Part shown: in pieces, positions 34,019 to 42,176 of the stretch
Numbering within the stretch: the stretch's first letter is position 1
Layout: the number at the start of each line of letters is the position of its first letter
Source of the DNA: Hyphomicrobium_A sp963812795
Lineage (GTDB): Bacteria > Pseudomonadota > Alphaproteobacteria > Rhizobiales > Hyphomicrobiaceae
Length of the DNA stretch: 64,000 nucleotides
Direction: 5' to 3'
NCBI GenBank assembly: GCA_963812795.1
Contig: CAWEWG010000011.1
Location: 1 to 64,000 of the forward strand
Notes under the pieces: model-generated
The model's input: the letters and a program-made list of their open reading frames with translations, nothing else
Told to the model about the DNA's origin: nothing
Database searches by the model: none
Made by a program: the position numbers and the translations under genes

Positions 34019-34549
34019 TTAGCCCTTTGCCTGGTAGGCGGTGATGGCCTCGGCGAGCTTCTGGTAGTCCTCGCACGTGCCCTGACAGACCTTGGCGATC
34101 TCGCCGAGCTGGTCGACGGCGCCCTTCACGTCGCCCTTGGTGAGGAACGCTTCGCCCATGTACTGGCGCGTGCGGGTGTCGGCCGGATTGATGGCCAGCG
34201 CCTTCCGGTAGTAGACCATGCCGCCGTCGACATCGCCGAGCTTGCGCGTCGCGTACCCGGTGACGCGCAGGATGCGCGGATCGTTGACGTTCTCTGCCGT
34301 GGCGGCCACTTCGAGCGCGCCGGCGTAGTCGCCGTTCTTCGCCTTCCAATAAGCGGACTCATAAACCTTGTCGTCGCCGCTCGCCTCGTTCTGCAGGCAC
34401 TGAGCCTTGCCGGCGTTCTCAGCCGCCGAGCAGTCGAGCTTCGGCGCCGGCGGATCCATTGCCGCGTAGGTGGCGGCGGGACCGGTGACCAGCGCGGCTG
34501 TGGCAAGCGACAGGAAGCGGATGGTGGAGATCAGTTTCGTCTTCGACAT
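34019..34549 (-). CDS. secreted TPR protein
   Basis: A 176-residue exported protein. Start ATG 34549 (MSKTKLISTIRFLSLATAAL) gives the signal, cleaved near TYA/A. Tetratricopeptide repeats follow: YWKAKNGDYAGALEVAATAE, RKLGDVDGGMVYYRKALAIN, GEAFLTKGDVKGAVDQLGEI. A final Cys pair (VCQGTCEDYQ) and CSAAENAGKAQC suggest disulfides. Probably a periplasmic scaffold; partner unknown. The longer frame to 34708 has no ribosome site. Confidence 0.8.
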   Translation of the reverse strand: MSKTKLISTIRFLSLATAALVTGPAATYAAMDPPAPKLDCSAAENAGKAQCLQNEASGDDKVYESAYWKAKNGDYAGALEVAATAENVNDPRILRVTGYATRKLGDVDGGMVYYRKALAINPADTRTRQYMGEAFLTKGDVKGAVDQLGEIAKVCQGTCEDYQKLAEAITAYQAKG

Positions 34550-34692
34550 TCGCAAAACTCCGATGCGTTGTTTCGGTGCAGTGTTGCCCGCCGCACGGCG
34601 GCGGGTGGGGCCGCCCTTGTCGGCGATCTCCATGGCGGCGACTGTTCCGCGCGGAACGCGACGCTGCGGTGTGATGGCCAGCGTGCTCGGTG

Positions 34693-35190
34693 TCAGACAG
34701 GCGGCCAATCGGCACGCGCGAGGCGATAGACGAAGCAGTCGTCCTCGCCGAAGAAGCGACGCGCGATGCGCTTGAAACCGAATCTCTCATAAAAGCGATG
34801 GGCTCGCTCGTTGACGGCGAGCGGATCGACAAGCACCGCCGTAACCGCCGCGTCGGCAAAGCAGCGCGCGAGCGCCAGACGCATTATCTCGCTGCCGAAG
34901 CCGCGGCCGAGATCGGCTTCCTCGCCGATCCAGATGTCGATCGCCCGCAGGTTCGGTTCGCACTCCCCCCAGTAGTGCGTTTCCTCGATCTGCGGATCGA
35001 TGATCTGCATGACGCCGACCGGGCGGCCGTCGTGCTCGCCGATCAGCAGCTCGCGCCAGGGAACATCGCGCGGTAGTTCTTCGGCCCATGGGTATGCGTC
35101 ATCGGCGCCGGTAGCGGCGATGACGTGCGCCTTGGCATCCCAGCCTTGCAGCAGGGGAAGATCGTCGATGGTCGCGCGGCGCAGTTGCAA
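34693..35190 (-). CDS. GNAT acetyltransferase, AAC(6')-like
   Basis: A GNAT N-acetyltransferase of about 165 aa. The best start is TTG 35190 behind GGAGGG (LQLRRATIDDLPLLQGWD). Motif A for acetyl-CoA is ADLGRGFGSEIMRLALARCF; C-terminal DPLAVNERAHRFYERFGFKR and ARRFFGEDDCFVYRL are typical. The family includes aminoglycoside 6'-acetyltransferases, but other amine substrates are equally possible and no resistance can be claimed. The reading frame runs on to 35460 without a better start. Confidence 0.85.
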   Translation of the reverse strand: MQLRRATIDDLPLLQGWDAKAHVIAATGADDAYPWAEELPRDVPWRELLIGEHDGRPVGVMQIIDPQIEETHYWGECEPNLRAIDIWIGEEADLGRGFGSEIMRLALARCFADAAVTAVLVDPLAVNERAHRFYERFGFKRIARRFFGEDDCFVYRLARADWPPV

Positions 35191-35402
35191 GTCGCCCTCC
35201 GGCCGGCCTTCGCGGCGGTGCTTGTCGGGCCAAGGCCGACGCCCATATCGATGGCTACGGTGGCGCCAGTGAGGAGAGCGCACACGCCGTTTGCCGAAAG
35301 TTCCATGCGGCTTGCCACTGTGCCGGCTTGATCGGCGCAGCGGGCGGCAAGCATGCTGCGCGCGCCTTACCTTGCGCCCTTTAGCCGGAGCTCGCCGCCT
35401 GC

Positions 35403-35696
35403 ATGCTGAGATCAGCCCTCGTCTTCGCCGCCGCCATGGTGCTCGCCGCGCAGCCCGCACCGGCAGCGGACTACAAGTGCGCCAAGAAGGAGACGAATGT
35501 CGCCCTCAACGACCACGACATCGCCATCGCCGAGCGCGAGGCGAGCGTCAAGGAGATGAAGGCGGAGATTGCCGAGGGCGGCGGCTCGACCGACGACCAG
35601 ACGAAGGTGCTCAAGTCGTTCGAGGACAAGCTCGCCAAGATGAAGGATGCCCGCGAGACCCTCGTCAAGGAATGCAGCGCCGCGGCAACGCCCTAG
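35403..35696 (+). CDS. small secreted protein
   Basis: Ninety-seven residues. Signal peptide MLRSALVFAAAMVLAAQPAP then AADYKCAKKETNVALNDHDI and a long charged helix (AEREASVKEMKAEIAEGG, KVLKSFEDKLAKMKDARETL) with two Cys (YKCAKK, VKECS). Unknown function; probably periplasmic. The antisense frame of similar length is a shadow. Confidence 0.68.
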   Translation: MLRSALVFAAAMVLAAQPAPAADYKCAKKETNVALNDHDIAIAEREASVKEMKAEIAEGGGSTDDQTKVLKSFEDKLAKMKDARETLVKECSAAATP

Positions 35697-35876
35697 CCTG
35701 GCGGTCGCCGCGCCGGCCGAACGAGACGGCGCGTGGAAGCTTGAACTTCGCCGACTTGTCCCCAACTGCCAGCGATGCGCTCCTCTCGCCGGCATGGTGC
35801 AAGGTCGAACGAATCAGCGACAAGACGTGAGGCTGCTGCAACGGTGGTGCGCGTCGCGGCCGGACCGAGGTCCGCC

Positions 35877-36125
35877 ATGCTGGGCTTTCTCGCCATCTTC
35901 GCCGCCGCGCTTGCCGGCTTCGCCGGCCTCGGCATCTGGGCCGTCGCCGCCGGCGCCATCGCCCTCGCCTCGCTCTCCTACGCCGAGCACTATCAGCTCT
36001 ACCGGCGCGGCCAGGAGCTGGGGTTGACCGAGGAGTTGCGCGGCACCGTCGTGCGCAGCTTCGCCAACGCCCTCATCGCCTCCGGCGGCGCCTACGCGGC
36101 GGGCCTGCTGCTGCGGGTGCTTTAG
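35877..36125 (+). CDS. small membrane protein, hypothetical
   Basis: Eighty-two residues. ATG 35877 (MLGFLAIFAAALAGFAGLGI, WAVAAGAIALASLSYAEHYQ) gives two N-terminal hydrophobic helices, a charged middle (LYRRGQELGLTEELRGTVV) and a third helix (NALIASGGAYAAGLLLRVL). Unknown function. Longer frames upstream lack a start site. Confidence 0.6.
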   Translation: MLGFLAIFAAALAGFAGLGIWAVAAGAIALASLSYAEHYQLYRRGQELGLTEELRGTVVRSFANALIASGGAYAAGLLLRVL

Positions 36126-36243
36126 TCTACGGCAACCAATTAAGATCGAACGAGCCCTCGCGTGCTTCTTCAACGCGACGGTGACCTTCGAGGGCCCGAG
36201 CCCCCAACCGCCTGCAGCGTCTAGGACGAAACCTCAGCGACGG

Positions 36244-36702
36244 CTAGAACTTGTAGACGCCGGCGCAGACCGCGGTGTCCTCGTAGCGCTCGCAGTACGT
36301 CTGCTTGCTCTCGATCTTCTCGGTGACCGGGTTCTTGAACTTGTAGGCCTGCCAGAAGTGCGGCTGCTTCTGCGCCAGCGCGATGCGCTCCTTGACGAAC
36401 GCCTTGCCGTCGACGTCCTTGGCGTTGCTCTGATCGGTGCCCACGAGCTTGGCGTTGGCGCCATGCGCCAACACATGACCGTCGAGCCGGTAGACGACGA
36501 CGTAGAGATCGCGATCGACGAACTTGCCGGATTTGTTGCTGATCTCCGCGTAAGTCGCGTCAGGGCCATCCTTCTTGATGGACGCGACGGCGCCTTTGAC
36601 CATGGCCATGGCCTCGTCCTTCGTCGCCGGCGGCGCGGCGAGTACCGGTCCGGCAAGTGCAACCAGCAGCCCTGCTCCCAGGGTGTGCATCAAGCGTCTC
36701 AT
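36244..36702 (-). CDS. secreted single Cache domain protein
   Basis: A 152-residue exported protein. Signal peptide MRRLMHTLGAGLLVALAGPV, cleavage after LAA/A-like site. The rest fits a single Cache domain (AMAMVKGAVASIKKDGPDAT, SGKFVDRDLYVVVYRLDGHV, KDVDGKAFVKERIALAQKQP, FWQAYKFKNPVTEKIESKQT, YCERYEDTAVCAGVYKF) such as those that bind small ligands in the periplasm. Stand-alone, without a membrane or signalling part. Confidence 0.8.
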   Translation of the reverse strand: MRRLMHTLGAGLLVALAGPVLAAPPATKDEAMAMVKGAVASIKKDGPDATYAEISNKSGKFVDRDLYVVVYRLDGHVLAHGANAKLVGTDQSNAKDVDGKAFVKERIALAQKQPHFWQAYKFKNPVTEKIESKQTYCERYEDTAVCAGVYKF

Positions 36703-37009
36703 AGCGCGCGCTCCTATGCTCGGTGGGCGTTGGCAGGAGCTTATTGGCGCTGGCGTCAACGGCGTCTTACGTCGGTTGCTGGCTTGGTATGCAAATCGTG
36801 CGGAACCCGGTCCGGCTGGGCTTCCTGCAGAAAGCGCCCCCTCCCAAAGTTATTCATCTGCTGTTTAAAAACCGGGCACCCGTGTGCAAAACGCGCGGCC
36901 GGCAACAAACGCTTCGCGCCGCGCCCATGTTAGCCAAGACCCGTTCCGTAGTTCAGGTGGCGTCACCCGCGTAGGAGGGGAAGAAAAATCGAGCGAGGGA
37001 GTACGTGGC
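36703..37009. other. intergenic region before the porin gene
   Basis: About 300 bases with no supported gene. AT-richer part near 36845-36870 (AAAGTTATTCATCTGCTGTT) may hold the porin promoter, but I could not fix a -35/-10 pair. Confidence 0.4.
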
Positions 37010-37700
37010 TTGAAACAGTATTATCTTGCGGCGTCGGTCGTGATCGCCGCTGTCGCCGGAACCATGGCGCCGGCCAGTGCGCAGGTGCGCAATCCTTGGA
37101 ACGGGTTCTACGCGGGCCTCCACGGCGGCTACGCCTGGCAGGACGTCGACGGCATCTTCAATAACGCGGCGACGCCGACCGTGTTGTCCGCCATCGACCT
37201 CAACGGCGCCATCGTCGGCGGCCAGCTCGGCTACAACTACCAGAGCGGCCAGTTCCTGCTCGGCATCGAGGGCGATGCCTCGACGCTCGCCAATGGCAGA
37301 CGACCACGTCACCGGTCCGGGCGCCCGGTGCGGCGACGCTGCGGCGCCGATATGAACTACCTCGCCAGCATTCGCGGCCGGCTCGGCTGGGCGATCAACA
37401 ACTGGCTGCTCTACGGCACCGTGGGCTGGGGCTTTTCGCGCTTCGAGTTCACCGAGAACGTGCCGAGCCGCGCCGTTCTCCGGCAAGCTGCGGCTCGAGG
37501 ACGAAGGCATCGTCTACGGCGGCGGCGTCGAATGGATGCTCGCCTACGGCGTGTCGCTGCGGGCCGAGTATCTGCGCTACGACCTCGGGCACAGCTCGTC
37601 GATCCCGATCAGCTTCCTCGGCGCCGACGCCGGCGACCGCATCGGCTTCGACAACATCGACGTGGCGCGCGCGGCCCTCAACATCAAGCTCAGCAACTAG
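37010..37700 (+). CDS. outer-membrane beta-barrel protein (Omp25/31-like), three slips
   Basis: Small porin-like protein of about 230 aa. TTG 37010 (LKQYYLAASVVIAAVAGTMA) behind GAGGGA opens a signal ending ASA/Q. Then WNGFYAGLHGGYAWQDVDGI, VGGQLGYNYQSGQFLLGIEG: the Omp25/31 beginning. Frame changes occur at about 37300, 37350 and 37480, after each of which barrel strands continue (MNYLASIRGRLGWAINNWLL, YGTVGWGFSRFEFTENV; GIVYGGGVEWMLAYGVSLRA, EYLRYDLGHS). Ends AALNIKLSN at 37700. A terminator follows. Confidence 0.75.
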
Positions 37701-37709
37701 CAAGCCCGG

Positions 37710-37757
37710 GCGCGCACGGCAGAACGACATTCAGCAATGTCGTTTTGCTGTGCGCGC
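37710..37757 (+). terminator. long hairpin terminator of the porin gene
   Basis: A stem of 21 pairs (37710-37730 with 37737-37757), two of them G-U on the plus-strand RNA, loop TCAGCA. It contains AACGACAT / ATGTCGTT next to the loop and GCGCGCAC / GTGCGCGC at the base. It starts 9 bases after the porin stop. Confidence 0.75.
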
Positions 37758-37882
37758 CGCACTCCCCCGAGGCTTTCGCGGCAACTCACATCGCAGTTGC
37801 CGCGAATTCTCCCGCCGCCCGCAAGGCTTCGGCAATGGCCGAGGCATAGTCGAAGGGTTCCCCCAACCAAGGAGTGGAACCC

Positions 37883-38206
37883 ATGCACAAGCTGCTCGCC
37901 ATAACGACAACTCTGGCGCTCGCCGCCAGCTTCGGCGCGGCGTCGGCCGAGACGGCGCAAGAGCGCACGCTCAAGGCGCCGGAAAAGACCATGGGCGATC
38001 AAGGCAAATTGCCCGCGACGGAGAGCATGAGCGGCGCCGTGCCGGACATGACCGGACCGCGTACGGCGGCGACACCGTCGGACAACGAAGCCGGGACAGC
38101 CTCCGGCCCCAAGGGCCCGCCCAAGCGCATGGGTAGCGACGGCAAGCTGCCGGCGACGGACAACATGAGCGGGGCGGTGCCACCGATGACCGGACCCGCC
38201 GACTAG
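37883..38206 (+). CDS. secreted protein with an internal duplication
   Basis: A 107-residue exported protein. ATG 37883 has GGAG eight bases upstream. Signal MHKLLAITTTLALAASFGAA, cleavage SAE. The mature part holds two copies of a 23-residue unit: MGDQGKLPATESMSGAVPDM + TGP and MGSDGKLPATDNMSGAVPPM + TGP, separated by 22 residues of Pro/Gly/Thr-rich linker. No known domain; low complexity, probably unfolded or a repeat ligand. Confidence 0.7.
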   Translation: MHKLLAITTTLALAASFGAASAETAQERTLKAPEKTMGDQGKLPATESMSGAVPDMTGPRTAATPSDNEAGTASGPKGPPKRMGSDGKLPATDNMSGAVPPMTGPAD

Positions 38207-38244
38207 CGACGGCAGCCCGAGGCTGCGGCGCGGCCGGAGAAACG

Positions 38245-38272
38245 CATTGCGCGGCGACGCCGTCGCGCAATG
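38245..38272. terminator. hairpin between convergent genes
   Basis: CATTGCGCG, loop GCGACGCCGT, CGCGCAATG. Lies between the repeat-containing secreted protein (plus) and the 80-aa protein (minus). Confidence 0.5.
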
Positions 38273-38285
38273 CCAAAGCTCTGCC

Positions 38286-38528
38286 TCAAGAGCGGAAATC
38301 CGACATCTCGACGATGTTGCTTTCCGGACCGTTGATCTCGGAGAAGTGCGTCACCTTGTTGCTGTCGCAGACATAGACCCACTTGTGATCGAACAGCTCG
38401 CCGTCGCGGATGTGGCCGAAAACAGCGCCCTTTGCCCCGCGCCAGAAGAGCACGGCCGGGCTGCGCTCGGAGTTGACCTTCTCCCAGTTCGGCTCGATGT
38501 ACTCGGCGATCTGCTTCCAATGGATCAC
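38286..38528 (-). CDS. small hypothetical protein (80 aa)
   Basis: Start GTG 38528 (VIHWKQIAEYIEPNWEKVNS) behind AGGGAGAG; the longer frame to 38612 enters the upstream region of prfC. Sequence is a compact mix (AVLFWRGAKGAVFGHIRDGE, LFDHKWVYVCDSNKVTHFSE) without a signal. Unrecognised, likely cytoplasmic. Divergent from prfC. Confidence 0.55.
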   Translation of the reverse strand: MIHWKQIAEYIEPNWEKVNSERSPAVLFWRGAKGAVFGHIRDGELFDHKWVYVCDSNKVTHFSEINGPESNIVEMSDFRS

Positions 38529-38681
38529 GTCGTCTCTCCCTAGAACGAATCCGTTGCTGGCCTTATGGCCGCATCCGCTCGAAAAGCGAAGCAAATCCAG
38601 GAGCACAAGCATCGACGGGGGGTGGGAACGGTGGTAAGGGCACCGCTCCCGCAGCCGTTTTCAAGGCGCCGAAGCCAGGAA

Positions 38682-40307
38682 ATGCCCAACGACATCGCGC
38701 CATCAGCGCCCGCTTCCGGCGGCACCGCGGCGAGCAAGCTGGCGGCCGAGATTCGCCGCCGGCGCACCTTCGCCATCATCTCGCATCCCGACGCCGGCAA
38801 GACCACGCTCACCGAGAAGCTCTTGCTGTTCGGCGGCGCCATTCAGCTCGCTGGGCAGGTGAAGGCGAAGAAGGACGGTCGCAACACGCGCTCCGACTGG
38901 ATGGCCATCGAGAAGGCGCGCGGCATCTCCGTCGTCACCTCGGTGATGACCTTCGAATACGAGGGCGCCGTTTTCAATCTCCTCGATACGCCTGGCCACG
39001 AGGACTTCTCCGACCACACCTACCGCACGCTCACCGCCGTCGACTCGGCCATCATGGTGATCGACGCGGCGAAGGGCATCGAAGCACGCACGCGCAAGCT
39101 TTTCGAGGTCTGCCGGCTGCGCGACATCCCCATCATCACCTTCATCAACAAGCTCGACCGCGAGGCGCGCGAGCCGCTGGAGTTGCTCGACGAGATCGAG
39201 AAGGTGCTGGCGCTCGATACCGCGCCCATGGTGTGGCCGATCGGCAAGGGACGCGGCTTCCGCGGCACCTACGATCTGTCGAACCCGCGCATCCGCCGCA
39301 TCGACGAGGCGCCCGAGGGCACACCCGTGACGGGCCCCGGTGATCCGGTGTTCGAAACCCTGCTGGAACCCGACGAGCTGGCGGCCTGGCGGGAGGAGAT
39401 CGAACTCGTCGGCGATGCTTGCGGCCAATTCGACCTCAAGGCCTTCCGCGAAGGCACGCTGTCGCCGGTCTACTTCGGCAGCGCGTTGCGCAACTTCGGC
39501 GTCCGCGATCTGCTCGATGCGCTCATCTCCTACGCGCCGCCGCCGCTCAGTCGCAAGGCGGCGAGCCGCACCATCGAGGCGACCGAGCCGGCGATGACCG
39601 GCATCATCTTCAAGATCCAGGCGAACATGGATCCCAACCATCGCGACCGCATGGCCTTCATGCGGTTATGCTCGGGGCGGCTGACGCGCGGCATGAAGGT
39701 GAAGCATGTGCGCACCGACAAGATCATGGCGCTGACGGCGCCGCAGTTCTTCTTCGCGCAGGATCGCTCGCTCGCCGAGGAAGCCTTCGCCGGCGACGTG
39801 GTCGGCATCCCCAACCGCGGCACGCTGCGCATCGGCGATGCGCTCACCGAGGGCGAGGACGTGCAGTTCCTCGGCATCCCCTCATTCGCGCCGGAAATCC
39901 TGCGCCGTATACGCCTCGAGGACGCGATCCGTGCCAAGAAGCTCAAGGATGCGTTGAAGGAGATGGCCGAGGAAGGCGTGGTGCAGCTCTTCTCCCCGCT
40001 CGACGGCACGCCACCCATCGTCGGCGTCATCGGCGCGCTGCAGCTTGACGTCCTCGGCGACCGGCTGACGCACGAGTACGGCCTGCCTATCGGCTTCGAG
40101 CAGGCCCCGTGTGAGGTGCTGCGCTGGATCACGGCGGAGGATCCGGCGAAGCTCACGCGCTTCATCGACGCCAACCGCTCGTCCATCGCCAAGGATTCGG
40201 AAGGCGACTACGTCTACATGTCGCCATCGGTGTTCAGCCTGAACTGGGTGCAAGAGCGCAATCCGGACATCAAGTTCGTCGACGTCAAAGCCGTGACGCA
40301 GGGCTAA
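38682..40307 (+). CDS. prfC: peptide chain release factor 3
   Basis: Translational GTPase RF3 of 541 aa that recycles RF1/RF2 from the ribosome after stop-codon termination. ATG 38682 (MPNDIAPSAPASGGTAASKL) is preceded by CCAGGA. G1 SHPDAGKTTLTEKLLLFGGA, G3 DTPGHEDFSDHTYRTL, G4 NKLDRE; EF-Tu-like and RF3 C-terminal domains follow (HVRTDKIMALTAPQFFFAQD, VVQLFSPLDGTPPIVGVIGA). Full length, no frame problems. The frame upstream to 38565 lacks a start signal. Confidence 0.97.
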   Translation: MPNDIAPSAPASGGTAASKLAAEIRRRRTFAIISHPDAGKTTLTEKLLLFGGAIQLAGQVKAKKDGRNTRSDWMAIEKARGISVVTSVMTFEYEGAVFNLLDTPGHEDFSDHTYRTLTAVDSAIMVIDAAKGIEARTRKLFEVCRLRDIPIITFINKLDREAREPLELLDEIEKVLALDTAPMVWPIGKGRGFRGTYDLSNPRIRRIDEAPEGTPVTGPGDPVFETLLEPDELAAWREEIELVGDACGQFDLKAFREGTLSPVYFGSALRNFGVRDLLDALISYAPPPLSRKAASRTIEATEPAMTGIIFKIQANMDPNHRDRMAFMRLCSGRLTRGMKVKHVRTDKIMALTAPQFFFAQDRSLAEEAFAGDVVGIPNRGTLRIGDALTEGEDVQFLGIPSFAPEILRRIRLEDAIRAKKLKDALKEMAEEGVVQLFSPLDGTPPIVGVIGALQLDVLGDRLTHEYGLPIGFEQAPCEVLRWITAEDPAKLTRFIDANRSSIAKDSEGDYVYMSPSVFSLNWVQERNPDIKFVDVKAVTQG

Positions 40308-40308
40308 A

Positions 40309-40370
40309 TTGCAACCTGGTTTGCAACGTAAAGTTGTGTAAATGCTCTGTGCAACAACGTATTGTTGTGC
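40309..40370. promoter_or_regulatory. TTGCAA-type repeats upstream of the 40438 gene
   Basis: TTGCAA occurs at 40309-40314 and 40321-40326, 12 bases apart, and a near-palindrome GCAACAACGTATTGTTGTGC lies at 40351-40370. Arrays of spaced palindromes in an AT-richer stretch suggest a repressor or activator site for the plus gene at 40438, or a site inside the prfC tail. No protein can be assigned. Confidence 0.4.
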
Positions 40371-40437
40371 ATTTTCAGTAGGTAGATCAGATGTCTACGA
40401 TTCATTCGACAAGGTTTCCGGGATAATTAGCAACGCC

Positions 40438-40787
40438 ATGAACGACGCCTGGACAAGATCATTACGGACTTGGCCGACGTCGCCAAGGGCAGCAAGCCGG
40501 TTGCCAACCTGCTCGTCGCACCTGCCGCCGGCACGTTATCGCTCGATGACGTGAAGAACTTTTTTGCCTTAGCTGGCGGCGCCAACATGGATATCAGCTT
40601 TCCATGTGTCATCGCCAAGCAACCCATTGGCCTGTTTAGGGCCTCGTGTGTCGACCATGGCATCCCAACGAAGTTCGCGTCTGTGGAGGGCCGTCGGCAA
40701 CGGGAATCTCCGGCTCAATTTCGATCGGCGTCGGAATCTCGTTTTGAATTTAGTAGGTCCGTATCAATGGGGGCGCGCTGCCCATAG
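40438..40787 (+). CDS. hypothetical protein with early slip
   Basis: ATG 40438 reads MNDA; a missing base near 40450 links it to the frame LDKIITDLADVAKGSKPVAN, LLVAPAAGTLSLDDVKNFFA, LAGGANMDISFPCVIAKQP. Composition is poorer in GC than its flanks. The tail beyond about 40680 looks unlike a protein and overlaps the 3' end of the convergent LssY gene by 38 bases, so the true end may be earlier or the end of one gene is wrong. Unrecognised. Confidence 0.4.
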
Positions 40788-41634
40788 TCGCAGTCACTAG
40801 CCCCCGGCAGCGTGGCGCCCTGCCCAGCGCCGCCACGGCGACATCGCCGTCGGTGATGTAGCGGTTGACGTGCTTGCCGTCGACGCGGTCGCCGGTCTTC
40901 TCCCACACGACCTCGCCGATCGCATCGGCATCGCGCAACGCGCCTATGATGTATTCGCGCTCGGCGTTGGTGTCCTTGTCAGTCGCGTGCGTGATCTGGA
41001 AGGTGAGGCTGGCGAGGCCGAAGCCGGTGTCGCGCGTGCCGGCGCCCACCCAGGGCACGTCGGCTCCGGGCGGCGGCACGTCGGTGTTCAGCCAGAAGCT
41101 CGCCGTGTCGACGTCCTCGTAGCTATCGAGGCTGCGCCCCCAGAAACGGACGTGATGGCGCTTGCGCGGACTGTCGCCGATCGCCTTCTGGAAGCCGATA
41201 TCCTGCCCGCGGCCGAACAGGAACAGCGTCGAGAACGGGGCTGCCGGATAGGGCCGGTTGAGCACGAACGCCTTCGCCATGCGCCACGAGCTGGCGAGCG
41301 TCAGCTTGTCGGCCTCCACCCAGCCGATGGCGGCGAATGCGGCGCGCAACTGGTCTAACGTGCCGACGAGAACGAGGTTGACGGGGTCGGCCAGCAACCC
41401 GTCGGCGGCGGTGGTGAAGCTCGGCACGTGGCGGCGCTGCGCAAACTTCAATCCCATGCGCACGGCATAGGGCAGGATGACGTAGGCGGCGATGAGGTAG
41501 GTCGCCATAAGCGCGAAGTAGACCGGCAGCTCTTGGTCGGCAAAGTCGAAGACGACGAACACGATCAGCCAGACGCTGACGGCGCCGATTGTGAAGATGG
41601 CGATGCGCTGTACCGTCCGGATCAACAGGCCCAC
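40750..41634 (-). CDS. LssY C-terminal domain membrane protein
   Basis: A 294-residue protein. GTG 41634 (VGLLIRTVQRIAIFTIGAVS) behind a GGGG run. Two N-terminal helices (IAIFTIGAVSVWLIVFVVFD; YFALMATYLIAAYVILPYAV) then the LssY_C domain: ADPVNLVLVGTLDQLRAAFA, KAFVLNRPYPAAPFSTLFLF, FWLNTDVPPPGADVPWVGAG, HATDKDTNAEREYIIGAL. LssY_C is found in type II secretion-linked Legionella proteins; function unknown. Last residues may be altered by a slip. Confidence 0.78.
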   Translation of the reverse strand: MGLLIRTVQRIAIFTIGAVSVWLIVFVVFDFADQELPVYFALMATYLIAAYVILPYAVRMGLKFAQRRHVPSFTTAADGLLADPVNLVLVGTLDQLRAAFAAIGWVEADKLTLASSWRMAKAFVLNRPYPAAPFSTLFLFGRGQDIGFQKAIGDSPRKRHHVRFWGRSLDSYEDVDTASFWLNTDVPPPGADVPWVGAGTRDTGFGLASLTFQITHATDKDTNAEREYIIGALRDADAIGEVVWEKTGDRVDGKHVNRYITDGDVAVAALGRAPRCRGLVTATMGSAPPLIRTY

Positions 41635-41650
41635 ATCGCCCCCCGCGCCA

Positions 41651-42070
41651 TCAGTAGCTGCCCTGTTGAATGAAGCTCTCCGGCGTGCCGTCGGCCGGGT
41701 CGACAAAGATGACGTCCTTAGGGTCGCGCCGCGGCGTGTCGATCGACAGGAATACCAGCGGCTCTTCGATGATATCCGGCAGCGCGTGCACCGTGCCGCG
41801 CTCGAAATGCAGGAGCTGGCCCGGACCGAACTCGGCTTTGGTCGCCGGATCGCCCATCCAGAAGGTGCCGCGACCTGAAAAAACGTAGAGGTATTCATCG
41901 CACTGGGCGTGATAGTGCGGCGGCGTCGGCCTGTACACGCGGAACACACGGGCGCTCGCCGACGGCCGGTCGGTGAGATAGCGGTCGACCAGCAGCGTCG
42001 CCGCGCGCTCGGGCAGCGAGGCGGCAATGGCGGCAATGTCGAAGCTGCCCATCGTACGCTTGTCGTCCAT
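41651..42070 (-). CDS. cupin domain protein
   Basis: A 139-residue single cupin. ATG 42070 (MDDKRTMGSFDIAAIAASLP) has AGAAGG upstream. The metal-site strand PTPPHYHAQCDEYLYVFSGR has the H-x-H-x5-E pattern; the second His lies in LLHFERGTVHALPDI. Role unknown. 16 bases upstream of the LssY gene, same strand, likely one operon. Antisense long frames are shadows. Confidence 0.85.
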   Translation of the reverse strand: MDDKRTMGSFDIAAIAASLPERAATLLVDRYLTDRPSASARVFRVYRPTPPHYHAQCDEYLYVFSGRGTFWMGDPATKAEFGPGQLLHFERGTVHALPDIIEEPLVFLSIDTPRRDPKDVIFVDPADGTPESFIQQGSY

Positions 42071-42176
42071 GCGGGTGACCTTCTGGCCGTCGCGGTCTGC
42101 GGCAGGTAAGTCGGTCTTAGCGCATCCGGCGCTACCTTGCACCGGCATCGAAGCTCAGCGAACGGGAAGCAGTTGC

